Below, one piece after another: positions 1 to 7,988 of a stretch of 64,000 nucleotides of DNA. Origin of the DNA: UBA2093 sp044340485 (GTDB lineage: Bacteria > Actinomycetota > Acidimicrobiia > Acidimicrobiales > Ilumatobacteraceae); the NCBI GenBank assembly GCA_044340485.1, contig JBIITN010000001.1, positions 1 to 64,000 of the forward strand, in the 5' to 3' direction. Position numbers and translations under genes: made by a program. Each line of letters starts with the position of its first letter. The first letter of the stretch is position 1. The notes under the pieces were generated by a model, which worked only from the letters and a program-made list of their open reading frames with translations, was not told the DNA's origin and made no database searches.

Positions 1-60
1 TTCGGGATCCTCCACTGGTCGAAGCGCCTCGATGATCTGATCGGTAGTGGGGGCTGCCAT
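1..60 (-). CDS. Partial MIP18/DUF59-type Fe-S assembly protein, N-terminus
   Basis: This is a minus-strand gene that begins with ATG at 60 and runs off the left edge. The twenty visible codons read MAAPTTDQIIEALRPVEDPE. The 'I..ALR.V.DPE' pattern is the N-terminus of the DUF59/MIP18 fold, found in SufT/PaaD-like Fe-S assembly factors and at the front of Mrp/ApbC ATPases. An AAGGAAC ribosome-binding site lies just upstream of the ATG. It is divergent from a SufR-like gene, which fits a role in Fe-S cluster assembly. Which of the two families it belongs to cannot be decided from twenty codons. Confidence 0.6.
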   Translation of the reverse strand, partial: MAAPTTDQIIEALRPVEDPE

Positions 61-80
61 GTGGGTTCCTTGTGTGCCTG

Positions 81-100
81 ACTCGGTATCTGCACCGAGT
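81..100. promoter_or_regulatory. Operator-like inverted repeat between Fe-S gene and SufR-like gene
   Basis: A perfect 7-base inverted repeat, ACTCGGT-N6-ACCGAGT, sits in the divergent intergenic region, 21-40 bases upstream of the minus-strand start at 60. Its position and symmetry suit a dimeric HTH regulator, and the SufR-like protein encoded next door is the natural candidate. The link to SufR is inferred. Confidence 0.4.
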
Positions 101-156
101 GCCTTACGTGCCCAGTGCCTCTGATCGATGCCGATAATTAGCACTACGGTGATAGG

Positions 157-162
157 TATAAT
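157..162 (+). promoter_or_regulatory. -10 box for a leaderless transcript (SufR-like gene)
   Basis: TATAAT ends 6 bases before the GTG at 169, so transcription should begin at or next to the start codon. The box lies inside GGTAT-A-ATACC (155-165), a short palindrome that could allow autoregulation. Confidence 0.6.
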
Positions 163-168
163 ACCGAC

Positions 169-906
169 GTGGCCGAAGGAACCCCCACCTCCGTTATGAC
201 ACCAAAAGCGTTTACCGCGACTGTGTCAGCGATTACTTCGGCATTTGGTGACCCAACGCGTCGGGCGGTCTATTTGTATGTACGCGACCACACGACAGCC
301 AATACAGGTGTCACAGCGGCTCAAGTCGCAGAGAAATTTGACCTTCATCCGAATGTTGCACGACATCACCTCGAGAAATTGGCTGCCGGCGGTTATCTGG
401 AAGTGTCAGTTGAGCGCATTGATGGCGCAAAAGCTGGCCGACCATCAAAGCACTATCGATCAGCACAGAAACTTGATCTCGAATTTCCGGTGAAAAGTGA
501 TGACCTTGTGTTGTCTCTTCTCGGAAAAACTCTCGCCGCGCTTCCCCCAGATATTGCACAGACTCTTGCTGAAGAAGTCGGACAAGAGTACGGACAAGCG
601 CTTGCAGCTGGTCTCAACGGAGGCGATGAAGGAACCGGACATCGATCACTGCGTTCTGCAATGCAATCGGTGGCTGATGCGCTAACTGCGCACGGTTTTG
701 CTGCCCACGCTGACCAACGCAACAATCAGTTACGCATTGTTACGAGCCACTGTCCCTTTGGTGATGTTGCTATCGAAAACCCAGTGATTTGCGCTGTCGA
801 CCGCGGAATGGTGAAGGGTATGTTGAAGTCGTTGTATGGCGATGCCGAACCCGTCACGGTGAACTCGGTTCCTCGAGGCGACACTTTTTGCACAACAACT
901 GTGTAA
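169..906 (+). CDS. SufR-like ArsR/DeoR-type Fe-S transcriptional regulator
   Basis: The 245-residue protein has an N-terminal winged helix (about residues 20-100, with DPTRRAVYLYV and NVARHHLEKL) and a C-terminal domain carrying cysteines at 195, 208 and 241. The CPF...ICAVDRG pattern with C-x12-C spacing matches SufR, a regulator that senses Fe-S status through a cluster on these cysteines and represses suf genes. Start is GTG at 169: no Shine-Dalgarno is seen, and a TATAAT box sits 6 bases upstream. It is divergent from a probable Fe-S assembly gene. No suf operon is visible downstream, so its targets would be the left-hand neighbour or genes outside the window. Confidence 0.75.
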   Translation: MAEGTPTSVMTPKAFTATVSAITSAFGDPTRRAVYLYVRDHTTANTGVTAAQVAEKFDLHPNVARHHLEKLAAGGYLEVSVERIDGAKAGRPSKHYRSAQKLDLEFPVKSDDLVLSLLGKTLAALPPDIAQTLAEEVGQEYGQALAAGLNGGDEGTGHRSLRSAMQSVADALTAHGFAAHADQRNNQLRIVTSHCPFGDVAIENPVICAVDRGMVKGMLKSLYGDAEPVTVNSVPRGDTFCTTTV

Positions 907-909
907 TTG

Positions 910-954
910 GCGATTTAATCGCCCCAAAAGCCAGTTAGCGATTTAATCGCCCCA
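910..954. repeat. Direct repeat duplicating the 3' end of the oxidoreductase gene
   Basis: The 17-mer GCGATTTAATCGCCCCA occurs at 910-926 and again at 938-954. The right copy contains the last codons and stop of the minus-strand molybdopterin gene (Trp-Gly-Asp-stop); the left copy repeats the same Trp-Gly-Asp-stop in another frame (offset 28). Each copy also contains the short palindrome GCGAT-TTA-ATCGC, so it could form a small hairpin at this convergent junction. Confidence 0.8.
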
Positions 955-1560
955 GAAACGCTGTTCTTTGAACGGATCTCCGTACATGTGATATCCGTTT
1001 CGTTCCCAGAAACCAGGCTCATCGCTGTTACGCAATTCAATGCCGCGTAACCACTTTGGAGATTTCCAAAAATACAAATGTGGAACAACAAGTCGCACCG
1101 GTCCACCATGTATTGGTTCCAGTGGCTCGCCGTCATACTCATAAGCCACAATTGCATTGTCACCCATCACATCTTCAAGAGGAAGATTCGCTGTGTATCC
1201 AAACTCTGCGTGCCCCATAAAATGCGTTGCATCAGATGCGATGCCAGCGCGATGCAAAATATCGCGCACGCGCACGCCCTTCCATGTCATGTCGAACTGC
1301 GACCACTTAGTGACGCAGTGAATGTCGACCGTCATTGTGATTGATGGCATTCCCACAAGTTCCTCATACGTTATGACGAACTCATTGTCGACAAGACCTC
1401 CAACTTTCAGCGACCACTCGCCTTCTTTGTAGGTAGGCACATCGCCAACATGTAGAACGGGGAAACGATCGGTGATGTACTGCCCAGGCGGTAACCGATT
1501 GGGGTCATAACCCATCTCTTTCACGATCTCTCGCTGTCGATCGAAAAAACTCATCACCAT
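943..1560 (-). CDS. Sulfite-oxidase-like molybdopterin oxidoreductase
   Basis: The 205-residue protein has the oxidoreductase molybdopterin-binding fold. The cysteine in VDIHCVTKWSQFDMTWKGV is the expected molybdenum ligand, and 'HGGPVRLVVPHLYFWKSPKWLRGIE' is the usual second half of the family. There is no Tat or Sec signal, so it is probably cytoplasmic. It is shorter than eukaryotic sulfite oxidase because it lacks the haem and dimerisation domains. Start is ATG at 1560; ATG at 1554 is an alternative. It converges with the SufR-like gene and its 3' end is duplicated at 910-954. The substrate is unknown. Confidence 0.85.
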   Translation of the reverse strand: MVMSFFDRQREIVKEMGYDPNRLPPGQYITDRFPVLHVGDVPTYKEGEWSLKVGGLVDNEFVITYEELVGMPSITMTVDIHCVTKWSQFDMTWKGVRVRDILHRAGIASDATHFMGHAEFGYTANLPLEDVMGDNAIVAYEYDGEPLEPIHGGPVRLVVPHLYFWKSPKWLRGIELRNSDEPGFWERNGYHMYGDPFKEQRFWGD

Positions 1561-1640
1561 GTACGTATTGTGCCCTGTTTTTTCCTCTCATGCACCCTTT
1601 GTGTTCACCTACAGTTTTTTCGTATGTCATCGAGCGCTGT

Positions 1641-1646
1641 TACGTT
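1641..1646 (+). promoter_or_regulatory. -10 box for a leaderless transcript (histidine phosphatase)
   Basis: TACGTT ends 6 bases before the GTG at 1653. This fixes that GTG as the start rather than upstream in-frame ATGs. Confidence 0.5.
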
Positions 1647-1652
1647 AGAAAT

Positions 1653-2114
1653 GTGCCGATTTTCCTTGTACGACACGCCAAAGCTGGTAGCCGTTCCGAC
1701 TGGCATGACGACGACCTCGTGCGTCCACTCTCTAAAAAAGGCTGGGCCCAGTCACGTGCTCTTGCATTGCGACTCACTCTTCACTCGCCGGTTGCTCTGC
1801 TTTCAAGCCCGTATGTGCGCTGCCGCCAAACGCTGGAACCCCTGGCTGAAACGCTGTCGCTTGACATCGCCGACCATGACGCCTTGACTGAAGGCGCACG
1901 ATTTGAAGACACGCTGGATCTACTTTGCGAGGTTGCAGATGCCACGGTGCTGTGCAGTCATGGCGACGTCATTCCGGCAACTATTGATGCTCTGATCCGT
2001 CGCGGCATGAATGTACAAGGGGAACCCGATTGGCGAAAAGCCTCAACTTTTGTATTACATCGCGTTAGTGGTGAGTTCATCACCGCAGAGTGCTGGCCAC
2101 CACCTGGCATCTAA
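1653..2114 (+). CDS. SixA-type histidine phosphatase
   Basis: The 153-residue protein belongs to the histidine phosphatase superfamily. LVRHAKAG at the N-terminus holds the phospho-accepting His (residue 8) and Arg 7; the second catalytic His is 103 in LCSHGD. The length, about 150 residues, matches SixA-type phosphohistidine phosphatases rather than larger phosphoglycerate mutases. The GTG start is chosen because a TACGTT box lies 6 bases upstream and the conserved strand VPIFLVRHA begins there. The gene ends 6 bases before the convergent ccmI gene. The substrate cannot be read from sequence. Confidence 0.8.
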   Translation: MPIFLVRHAKAGSRSDWHDDDLVRPLSKKGWAQSRALALRLTLHSPVALLSSPYVRCRQTLEPLAETLSLDIADHDALTEGARFEDTLDLLCEVADATVLCSHGDVIPATIDALIRRGMNVQGEPDWRKASTFVLHRVSGEFITAECWPPPGI

Positions 2115-2120
2115 AACTCA

Positions 2121-2876
2121 TCAAGGAGTGGTAGTGCTGGTTACTTCTTCTTCGACGGCATCAACAATTGCGGCAACGTAACTCATCACTTCGTGTGGAG
2201 GATTCATTGATCGACATGTTGTGAGATACGGTTCTGCACGCTCGGGATTATCAAGAATTCGGAAATATACGATTCCAGTAAAACATTGTGCATCCGGATA
2301 CGTTGCATCTATCTGGGTTGCACGCAACAGATCCTGCAATGCAGCTGCGTAGGCCGCATCTCTTATGTCGTCACTCGCGCCAGACGCAGACAGTGCGAGC
2401 AGCCACGACCTGTAGGTGAGCGCTTCCACATTGTCCGGTTCGATTTTCAATACGTCGGTATACAACTGGATCGCTTGCGCAGGATCACTGAAATTCAACG
2501 AACGCGCTAGCGACAAACGAACTGACGAACTCATTTCAATTCCACCACTTGAACTTTGACCAGGAAGTCGCTGCCCAGACTGATCGGCTACCCACCATCC
2601 AGAAGCAATCGCAATGGCGATCACCACCAGCGAAGCACCCACAATCTTCATCCATTTTTTTCCGGGTGCAGGATCCTCTTGCCGAGACACCACCGCAGTG
2701 CCGTCAATTTCACGGGTGAGAGCGGCCGCACGAGCGATATACCCATCCCGCAGCGTGACGTAATCGTCATCTTCAACATCGCCAGCTTCGTGCTCTCGTT
2801 CAAGATCACGCAAAGAATTCAACAGAAATTCGCGCTCTTCTTCTAACGAACCAAATTCGGCATCGTTGCTGCTCAT
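2121..2876 (-). CDS. ccmI: CcmI/CycH-like TPR protein of cytochrome c maturation
   Basis: This 251-residue protein is the last gene of the ccm operon. The N-terminus is a charged helical stretch (EEEREFLLNSLRDLEREHEAG), followed by one membrane helix near residues 75-93 and then TPR-like repeats (DPAQAIQLYTDVLKIEPDNVEALTY; residues about 125-230). That is the domain order of CcmI, which holds apocytochrome c for the haem lyase CcmF. Its ATG overlaps the ccmH stop as TGATG, so the two are translationally coupled. Assignment rests on order and architecture, since TPR sequences are weakly conserved. Confidence 0.7.
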   Translation of the reverse strand: MSSNDAEFGSLEEEREFLLNSLRDLEREHEAGDVEDDDYVTLRDGYIARAAALTREIDGTAVVSRQEDPAPGKKWMKIVGASLVVIAIAIASGWWVADQSGQRLPGQSSSGGIEMSSSVRLSLARSLNFSDPAQAIQLYTDVLKIEPDNVEALTYRSWLLALSASGASDDIRDAAYAAALQDLLRATQIDATYPDAQCFTGIVYFRILDNPERAEPYLTTCRSMNPPHEVMSYVAAIVDAVEEEVTSTTTP

Positions 2877-3373
2877 CAGCGGTAATCCTCGTCGGTGGGA
2901 TCCTCGGCCAGTAGCGCAGCGACGATGGCACGATCCTCATCTGTTGCCTCACCACCTTGTTGTTTTCTCCAACGACGAAATGCAACAGCAAGTCCGGCAA
3001 CCGAACACACAAACACGGCAACCGGCAACGCCCACACGAGTGCATCTAGACCAGTCGCTTTCGGGACCAAAAGAACTTGCCCACCAAACCGTTGCTCAAT
3101 GAACCCGACAATCTCTTCATCTGACTGCAAGCCTTCAGCCACTTGACGCGCGATCTCATTACGAATGGCTTGCGATGCAGATGCTTGCGAGACAAATACG
3201 CTCTCGCCATCGCACGTCGGACACGCAATTCGTCTGCTAATCGAATCAATACGGTCTTCTTGAGTACGTGGTCCATCAGATCGCGTCGAACCGACAGCCA
3301 ACAATGCAACAACAAGTATTCCCATGGCCATCCACACTGGCCATGATTTCAACGTCTTCATTACGCGGCTCAT
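2876..3373 (-). CDS. ccmH: CcmH-family apocytochrome thiol oxidoreductase
   Basis: The 165-residue protein has an N-terminal membrane anchor (about residues 12-30), the redox motif CPTC at 51-54 (usually CxxC in RCxxCQ context), the CcmH helix bundle (NEIARQVAEGLQSDEEIVGFIEQRFG) and a C-terminal membrane helix at about 108-130. CcmH keeps the CxxCH cysteines of apocytochrome c reduced outside the membrane before haem attachment. Its ATG overlaps the ccmG stop by 4 bases (ATGA). Confidence 0.9.
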   Translation of the reverse strand: MSRVMKTLKSWPVWMAMGILVVALLAVGSTRSDGPRTQEDRIDSISRRIACPTCDGESVFVSQASASQAIRNEIARQVAEGLQSDEEIVGFIEQRFGGQVLLVPKATGLDALVWALPVAVFVCSVAGLAVAFRRWRKQQGGEATDEDRAIVAALLAEDPTDEDYR

Positions 3374-3945
3374 TGCGAACCTTCAAACTCTTGTTGCAGT
3401 CTCGCTAGCTGCTCATCGAGAAAGTTCTCTGTGAGTGCACCAAGAATACGTAACCGCACAAATCCGTTCGGATCGATGATCCATGTTTCAGGAACCTTTG
3501 CAACTCCAAAAGCCACCGCAATGGCGCCGTCGTCATCACGCACCTTGTCCCAGCTGCCACCGTTCTGCTCGAAATATGCTTCGACTGCTCCGTCAGTGTC
3601 GTCGTTCACGATGGTGTACAACTCAGCAGGCGTGGACGCAGTTGTCTGATTGTCGTAAAACGACAACAAATACGGATGCTCTTGGCGACATGGGACGCAC
3701 GTGGAGTTGAAGAAGTTAAATACCACCCAACTTCCACGTCGACGTGCAAGATCAAAAGGTTCATCTTCAACCGTTGTGGACTTCACTTCTGGTGCTGGCT
3801 GACCAAGCAGTGGCGAACTAGAGACTGTGCTCTCTGATGGTGACGACATTGCAAGCACTACGAGAAACGCGACAACGACAACACCGACTGCAGCGGCAAT
3901 GTATGGCGCGATGCGTTTTTTGCGTGGAGCAACCTCGGTGCTCAC
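3370..3945 (-). CDS. ccmG: CcmG/ResA/TlpA-like thiol:disulfide oxidoreductase
   Basis: The 191-residue protein has one N-terminal membrane helix (about residues 13-33) and a TlpA-like thioredoxin domain with active site CVPC at 83-86 (FNSTCVPCRQEHPYL) and a cis-proline region (KVPETWIIDPNG). It should pass reductant to CcmH and apocytochrome c on the outer face of the membrane. It overlaps ccmF upstream by 4 bases (ATGA) and ccmH downstream in the same way. Confidence 0.9.
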   Translation of the reverse strand: MSTEVAPRKKRIAPYIAAAVGVVVVAFLVVLAMSSPSESTVSSSPLLGQPAPEVKSTTVEDEPFDLARRRGSWVVFNFFNSTCVPCRQEHPYLLSFYDNQTTASTPAELYTIVNDDTDGAVEAYFEQNGGSWDKVRDDDGAIAVAFGVAKVPETWIIDPNGFVRLRILGALTENFLDEQLARLQQEFEGSQ

Positions 3946-5912
3946 GCCGACACCTCGTCAGGAATCGGTGCAGATACAGGATCTGTCGGACGACGTCGAC
4001 GTTGACCTGGGAACGCCGACAAGAGAGTCCCGAGTGCCATCAAGCCGCCGCCAATCCACATCCACACCATCATTGGCTTTATGAACACTTTGATTTGCGC
4101 GGTCCCAGAAGTGGGACGGATGGGAGGTTCAACAGTGAGATAGATGTCTTTTGTGAGAGTGGTCTTCACAGATGGCGTTCCCACATTCATTCCCATCTGC
4201 AAATACTTCGTAATTGCTGGTGCGTACGCTTGCCCACCGTCGATCTTGACGAGTGCCTTGACCGATGTTGAACGATCATCTGTCTCTTCAATGATGTCGA
4301 CTAACTCGAACGTGTGTCCACCGTATTCAGCAGGACGTCCTTTCTCTAAGGACAACTCTTGACTGCGCGTGTATGAGTTTGAGGCTGCAAGCGCAACCGC
4401 AATCAAGATGACACCGATGTGCACCACCATTCCACCATTTGCACGTCCCACAAATCCACGCCATCCTTGACGTCGTGTCGCAAGCACCAACTGACGCAAT
4501 GCGGCGCCACCCGCGAATCCAGCAAGCGTGAACGTGAGCAACGGTGCAAGTCCGGTGGCTCCCGACAACATTGCGACAACAAGCGCCGCGATGCCCATCC
4601 ATGCCGGCCAGAACAATCGTTGACTTAACAACTCTGTGGACGCCTTTCGCCACGGCAGCACCGGCGCAATACTCATAAGAAACAGCAATGCGATACCGAG
4701 AGGTGTTGCAAGACGATCAAAGAATGGCTCTCCCACTACCAGTTGCCTGTTCTGTAACGCTTCAACAATGAGCGGAAAGACTGTTCCAAGAAGCACCACA
4801 AATGCAAACACGCTGAACAGCACGTTGTTTGCAAGGAATGCTCCCTCTCGCGACACTGGGGAATCAATTGTTCCTGGCGAACGCAACCGATCTCCACGCC
4901 ATCCGATGAGACCAATTGATACAACAACGATGATCGCGAAAAATACCAATAAGTATGCGCCGATATCAGACTCGCTAAAGGCGTGAACGCTGTTCAGCAC
5001 TCCTGATCGTGTGAGAAATGTGCCAAGAATGGTGAGACTAAATGTGGCAATCAGAAGCGACAAGTTCCACACACGCAACATGCCACGCCGCTCCTGTACA
5101 AGAACCGAGTGAATGTAGGCAGTACCAGTGAGCCACGGAACAAGAGATGCATTTTCTACTGGGTCCCACGCCCATACACCGCTCCAACCAAGCACTTCAT
5201 AACTCCACCAACCGCCGAGCAAAATTCCGATGGTGAGAAAACCCCACGAATACAATGCCCAACGACGTGTTTCAACCAACCAGCCCTCTCCTAAACGACC
5301 AGTGATGAGAGCGCCAATTGCAAACGCAAATGGGACCGTGAAACCCACATACCCGAGATACAAGATCGGTGGATGAAACATCACCAAGACGTGATTTTGC
5401 AGCAGCGGGTTTGGCCCAGGGCCGTCAGTTACTCCGGGCGGACCACTTGCAAACGGACTCGCGGGACCAATAGTGAGAATAAAAAAGAACAAGCCAACAA
5501 CAAACATCGTCGCAAGCGCGTACGCAACCAGCGCGTCGTCAAGTTTGTCGCGATAACGCCATGCAATGACAAATGTGAAGGCAGCGAGTGCAAGTACCCA
5601 CATCAAGATGGATCCCTCTAACGCACTCCATACCGCGGCAAAGTTATAAAACGCTGGCGTGCTATTTGAGCCAACTTTTTGAACATACGCGAGTGAATAA
5701 TCTCGCGTGATCATCGCATACTCCATGATCGCAAAAGCGGCGAGCGCCGCAAGAAACGCGAGCAATGCGAAACGTGGGCCGAGTCGCAACACTTTTGCAT
5801 CGCGTTGGCGTGTTCCCACGACCATCGCCACAATCCCAAAGACACACGCCGTAACTCCGATGAGCAACGCGGCGCGGCCCAACGGTCCACTTAATCCCGC
5901 GGCGATCAACAC
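3942..5912 (-). CDS. ccmF: Cytochrome c haem lyase subunit CcmF
   Basis: The 656-residue polytopic membrane protein has the tryptophan-rich WWD signature at about 235-260 (GGWWSYEVLGW, VWAWDPVENAS), conserved haem-ligand histidine regions (NHVLVMFHPPILYLGY; IHSVLVQERRGML) and the FLTRSGVLNSVHAF stretch. It joins haem from holo-CcmE to apocytochrome c. The length is normal for the family. Start is GTG at 5912, preceded by AAGGGA. It follows ccmE by 3 bases. Confidence 0.95.
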   Translation of the reverse strand: MLIAAGLSGPLGRAALLIGVTACVFGIVAMVVGTRQRDAKVLRLGPRFALLAFLAALAAFAIMEYAMITRDYSLAYVQKVGSNSTPAFYNFAAVWSALEGSILMWVLALAAFTFVIAWRYRDKLDDALVAYALATMFVVGLFFFILTIGPASPFASGPPGVTDGPGPNPLLQNHVLVMFHPPILYLGYVGFTVPFAFAIGALITGRLGEGWLVETRRWALYSWGFLTIGILLGGWWSYEVLGWSGVWAWDPVENASLVPWLTGTAYIHSVLVQERRGMLRVWNLSLLIATFSLTILGTFLTRSGVLNSVHAFSESDIGAYLLVFFAIIVVVSIGLIGWRGDRLRSPGTIDSPVSREGAFLANNVLFSVFAFVVLLGTVFPLIVEALQNRQLVVGEPFFDRLATPLGIALLFLMSIAPVLPWRKASTELLSQRLFWPAWMGIAALVVAMLSGATGLAPLLTFTLAGFAGGAALRQLVLATRRQGWRGFVGRANGGMVVHIGVILIAVALAASNSYTRSQELSLEKGRPAEYGGHTFELVDIIEETDDRSTSVKALVKIDGGQAYAPAITKYLQMGMNVGTPSVKTTLTKDIYLTVEPPIRPTSGTAQIKVFIKPMMVWMWIGGGLMALGTLLSAFPGQRRRRPTDPVSAPIPDEVSA

Positions 5913-5915
5913 GTG

Positions 5916-6395
5916 TTATCCCTTCTGCGCAGCGCAGGCGGCAGCTTGTTCGTCAGATTCGCCGAGACGAGCTTCATTTTTGCTTTGGTATTCGTTTGAG
6001 TGCTTTACCTCAATGCGATTGCTATCGAAAACATCGCCGGCCATTCGACCATGTGCAACAACTGGAATACATTCTTGAAAGATCCCTCCTGGATCACCAA
6101 AGTACGTCACTGGCACAACTTCATCATTAAAAGTGAGATCGAATTTGGTCATTCCATTTTCTTTGCGCATCGAATTTTCCACCACAACACCCTGCACTCG
6201 AAGACGCCGATCTTCTTCACATCCCTCGCGTTTACCAATTTCATCGACATTGCAGTAGTAGTCGATTGCGCTGGTGAGGAATTGACTCACCACGAATCCC
6301 CCTGCGACGACTGCCAACACGACGATGGCAATGGGCGCCCAACGACGCCGACGACGACGCGCGGGCTCGACAACCTCGCGTGGACTCAGGTCCAT
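5916..6395 (-). CDS. ccmE: Haem chaperone CcmE
   Basis: The 159-residue protein has an N-terminal basic stretch and membrane anchor (about 19-42), then the OB-fold of CcmE (RVQGVVVENS...FDLTFNDEVVPVTYFGDPG). The haem-binding histidine is H132 in KHSNEY, with the conserved tyrosine at H+4, so this is the classical His form rather than the Cys variant of archaea. A roughly 20-residue insertion holding two cysteines (YYCNVDEIGKREGCEEDRR, residues 46-64) precedes the OB fold; its role is unknown. It overlaps ccmD by 10 bases. Confidence 0.9.
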   Translation of the reverse strand: MDLSPREVVEPARRRRRRWAPIAIVVLAVVAGGFVVSQFLTSAIDYYCNVDEIGKREGCEEDRRLRVQGVVVENSMRKENGMTKFDLTFNDEVVPVTYFGDPGGIFQECIPVVAHGRMAGDVFDSNRIEVKHSNEYQSKNEARLGESDEQAAACAAQKG

Positions 6396-6520
6396 GGCAT
6401 GTCCTCAGATGTTGCGTTTTGCGCCAGATTTTTAGCGCGCCGTAAGAACCACCAAATGTATGCACCAATGGATGCAAACGTCACGATGTAACTTCCGATC
6501 ACGAAGCTTGCGTGTTCCAT
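6386..6520 (-). CDS. ccmD: CcmD-like small membrane protein (44 residues)
   Basis: This short gene starts at ATG 6520 (overlapping the ccmC stop as TAATG) and ends with TGA at 6386-6388. The peptide begins MEHASFVIGSYIVTFASIGA and has one membrane helix followed by a basic segment (WWFLRRAKNLAQN). That is the usual form of CcmD, which links haem-loaded CcmE to the CcmABC exporter. Position between ccmC and ccmE is the canonical one. The identification is by position, size and topology. Confidence 0.8.
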   Translation of the reverse strand: MEHASFVIGSYIVTFASIGAYIWWFLRRAKNLAQNATSEDMPWT

Positions 6521-7257
6521 TAGTTCACCACACTCTCAGCACGACGCTGCTCAATTGCAACATCAAGTCCCTTGTCGGCGAGGGCATCTTCTAAGGCGAT
6601 TCCGCGCTGACGATGCAACATCATCCACACGTACAGCACGGTGAAAGCAACGAGTCCGAGAAACAATGTGAACAACATGAGACCATCAAGCTCAACATCT
6701 GTACCTCTATTTGCCACCGATGCTTCCTGATGTAGCGATCGCCACAAACGTACGCTGAAATGCACGAGCGGAATCTCTAACACCGCAAGCAAAGCAAGCA
6801 CTGCGGATCGCTTGGCTCGTTGACGTTGCGTGCCGCCTAACCGGCGCACCGCAAGATAGCCAACATATGTGATGAACAAAAACGCAGTACTTGTGAGACG
6901 CGCATCCCACACCCAGTACGTACCCCATGTGATGCGGCCCCACAAACTTCCCGTTACCAGCGAGATAGCGACAAACAAAACGCCGATCTCTGCAGACGCT
7001 CCACCGACTCGATCCCATGCGAGCGACCGGTTTTTGCCACTTAAATAAATGGCGGAACACACTGCTGTGAATGCAAACGCCATGTATGCCACCCAGATAG
7101 TGGGCACATGCACGTACATAATTCGCACCGTGGAACCCTGAATGACGTCCTCGTCAGAAACAAACAATCCGAGGATGACCGTCAATGCCAACAGCGCAAT
7201 AGACAAAAGGCCCAATCGTCGCGTCGCAACGGTGCCGGTCGAAGCCGTGTGTGTCAC
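6520..7257 (-). CDS. ccmC: Haem exporter/handling permease CcmC
   Basis: The polytopic protein carries the CcmC tryptophan-rich motif (WGRITWGTYWVWDARLTS) and the flanking histidines (MYVHVPTIW; PLVHFSVRLWRSLHQ). CcmC binds haem and loads it onto CcmE. I chose GTG at 7257 because a perfect AAGGAGG lies 5 bases upstream, giving 245 residues. ATG at 7287, which overlaps the ccmB stop as ATGA, is a possible earlier start adding ten residues but has no ribosome-binding site. Confidence 0.9.
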   Translation of the reverse strand: MTHTASTGTVATRRLGLLSIALLALTVILGLFVSDEDVIQGSTVRIMYVHVPTIWVAYMAFAFTAVCSAIYLSGKNRSLAWDRVGGASAEIGVLFVAISLVTGSLWGRITWGTYWVWDARLTSTAFLFITYVGYLAVRRLGGTQRQRAKRSAVLALLAVLEIPLVHFSVRLWRSLHQEASVANRGTDVELDGLMLFTLFLGLVAFTVLYVWMMLHRQRGIALEDALADKGLDVAIEQRRAESVVN

Positions 7258-7283
7258 CGCTGCCTCCTTTTGTTGTGTCATCT

Positions 7284-7988
7284 TCATTCGTCGATCAACG
7301 GTCCAAAAGCAACACTTCCGACCGCGCCAAAGACAACCGCAAACACCCCCAGAAGACCGATCCATGGCCAACCTTCCGATACGTCTGTGCCTGCTGTCTC
7401 GAACGCTGCCTCGGTTGCCCGAGTTGCGCCGATCAACACAGGTGCCACAACTGGTAGCAGCAATAACGGAAGAAGTGTCTCCCGTCCTCGCGCACCAGCT
7501 GCAAGACCTCCGTAAAGAGTACCGACGAAGGCAAGGCCACAGGTAGCGGCCACCATGGTGACAATGGCCTCAACCACCCCCATCACAGAAATTTCGACGT
7601 TGTATAGCACCAGCGCAACCGACATCAGTAGCACTTGCAAAATGAACAATTGCACCATCAACGCCAACGATTTTCCATAGAAAATGCCACTTGGGGAAAC
7701 CCCAGCTACTCGCAGTGCGTCAAGAGCGCCATCGGCTGTTTCCACAGAAAATGATCGCTGCACCACGATCAACATGGAGAACAAGGTGGCAAGCCACACC
7801 AGTCCCGGCGCGACTCTTTGCAAAATTCCCTCATTGTCCAGCGCAAAGGCAAACATGATCATGACAACGAGCGCAAATGGCGCAACTTGATTGGTCAGAA
7901 CGCGACTGTTCCATTCGACCAGCACATCTTTCCGAGCGATAGATCGAATGACTTTCCATCGCGAATGTGGCGACGCGTTGATGCTCAC
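7284..7988 (-). CDS. ccmB: Haem exporter permease CcmB
   Basis: The 234-residue protein has about six hydrophobic helices and the CcmB N-terminus (IARKDVLVEWNSRVLTNQVAPFALVVMIMFAFAL). With CcmA and CcmC it forms the ABC complex that releases holo-CcmE. Start is GTG at 7988, with GGAGGA upstream and a 4-base overlap (GTGA) with the ccmA stop. Confidence 0.85.
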   Translation of the reverse strand: MSINASPHSRWKVIRSIARKDVLVEWNSRVLTNQVAPFALVVMIMFAFALDNEGILQRVAPGLVWLATLFSMLIVVQRSFSVETADGALDALRVAGVSPSGIFYGKSLALMVQLFILQVLLMSVALVLYNVEISVMGVVEAIVTMVAATCGLAFVGTLYGGLAAGARGRETLLPLLLLPVVAPVLIGATRATEAAFETAGTDVSEGWPWIGLLGVFAVVFGAVGSVAFGPLIDE

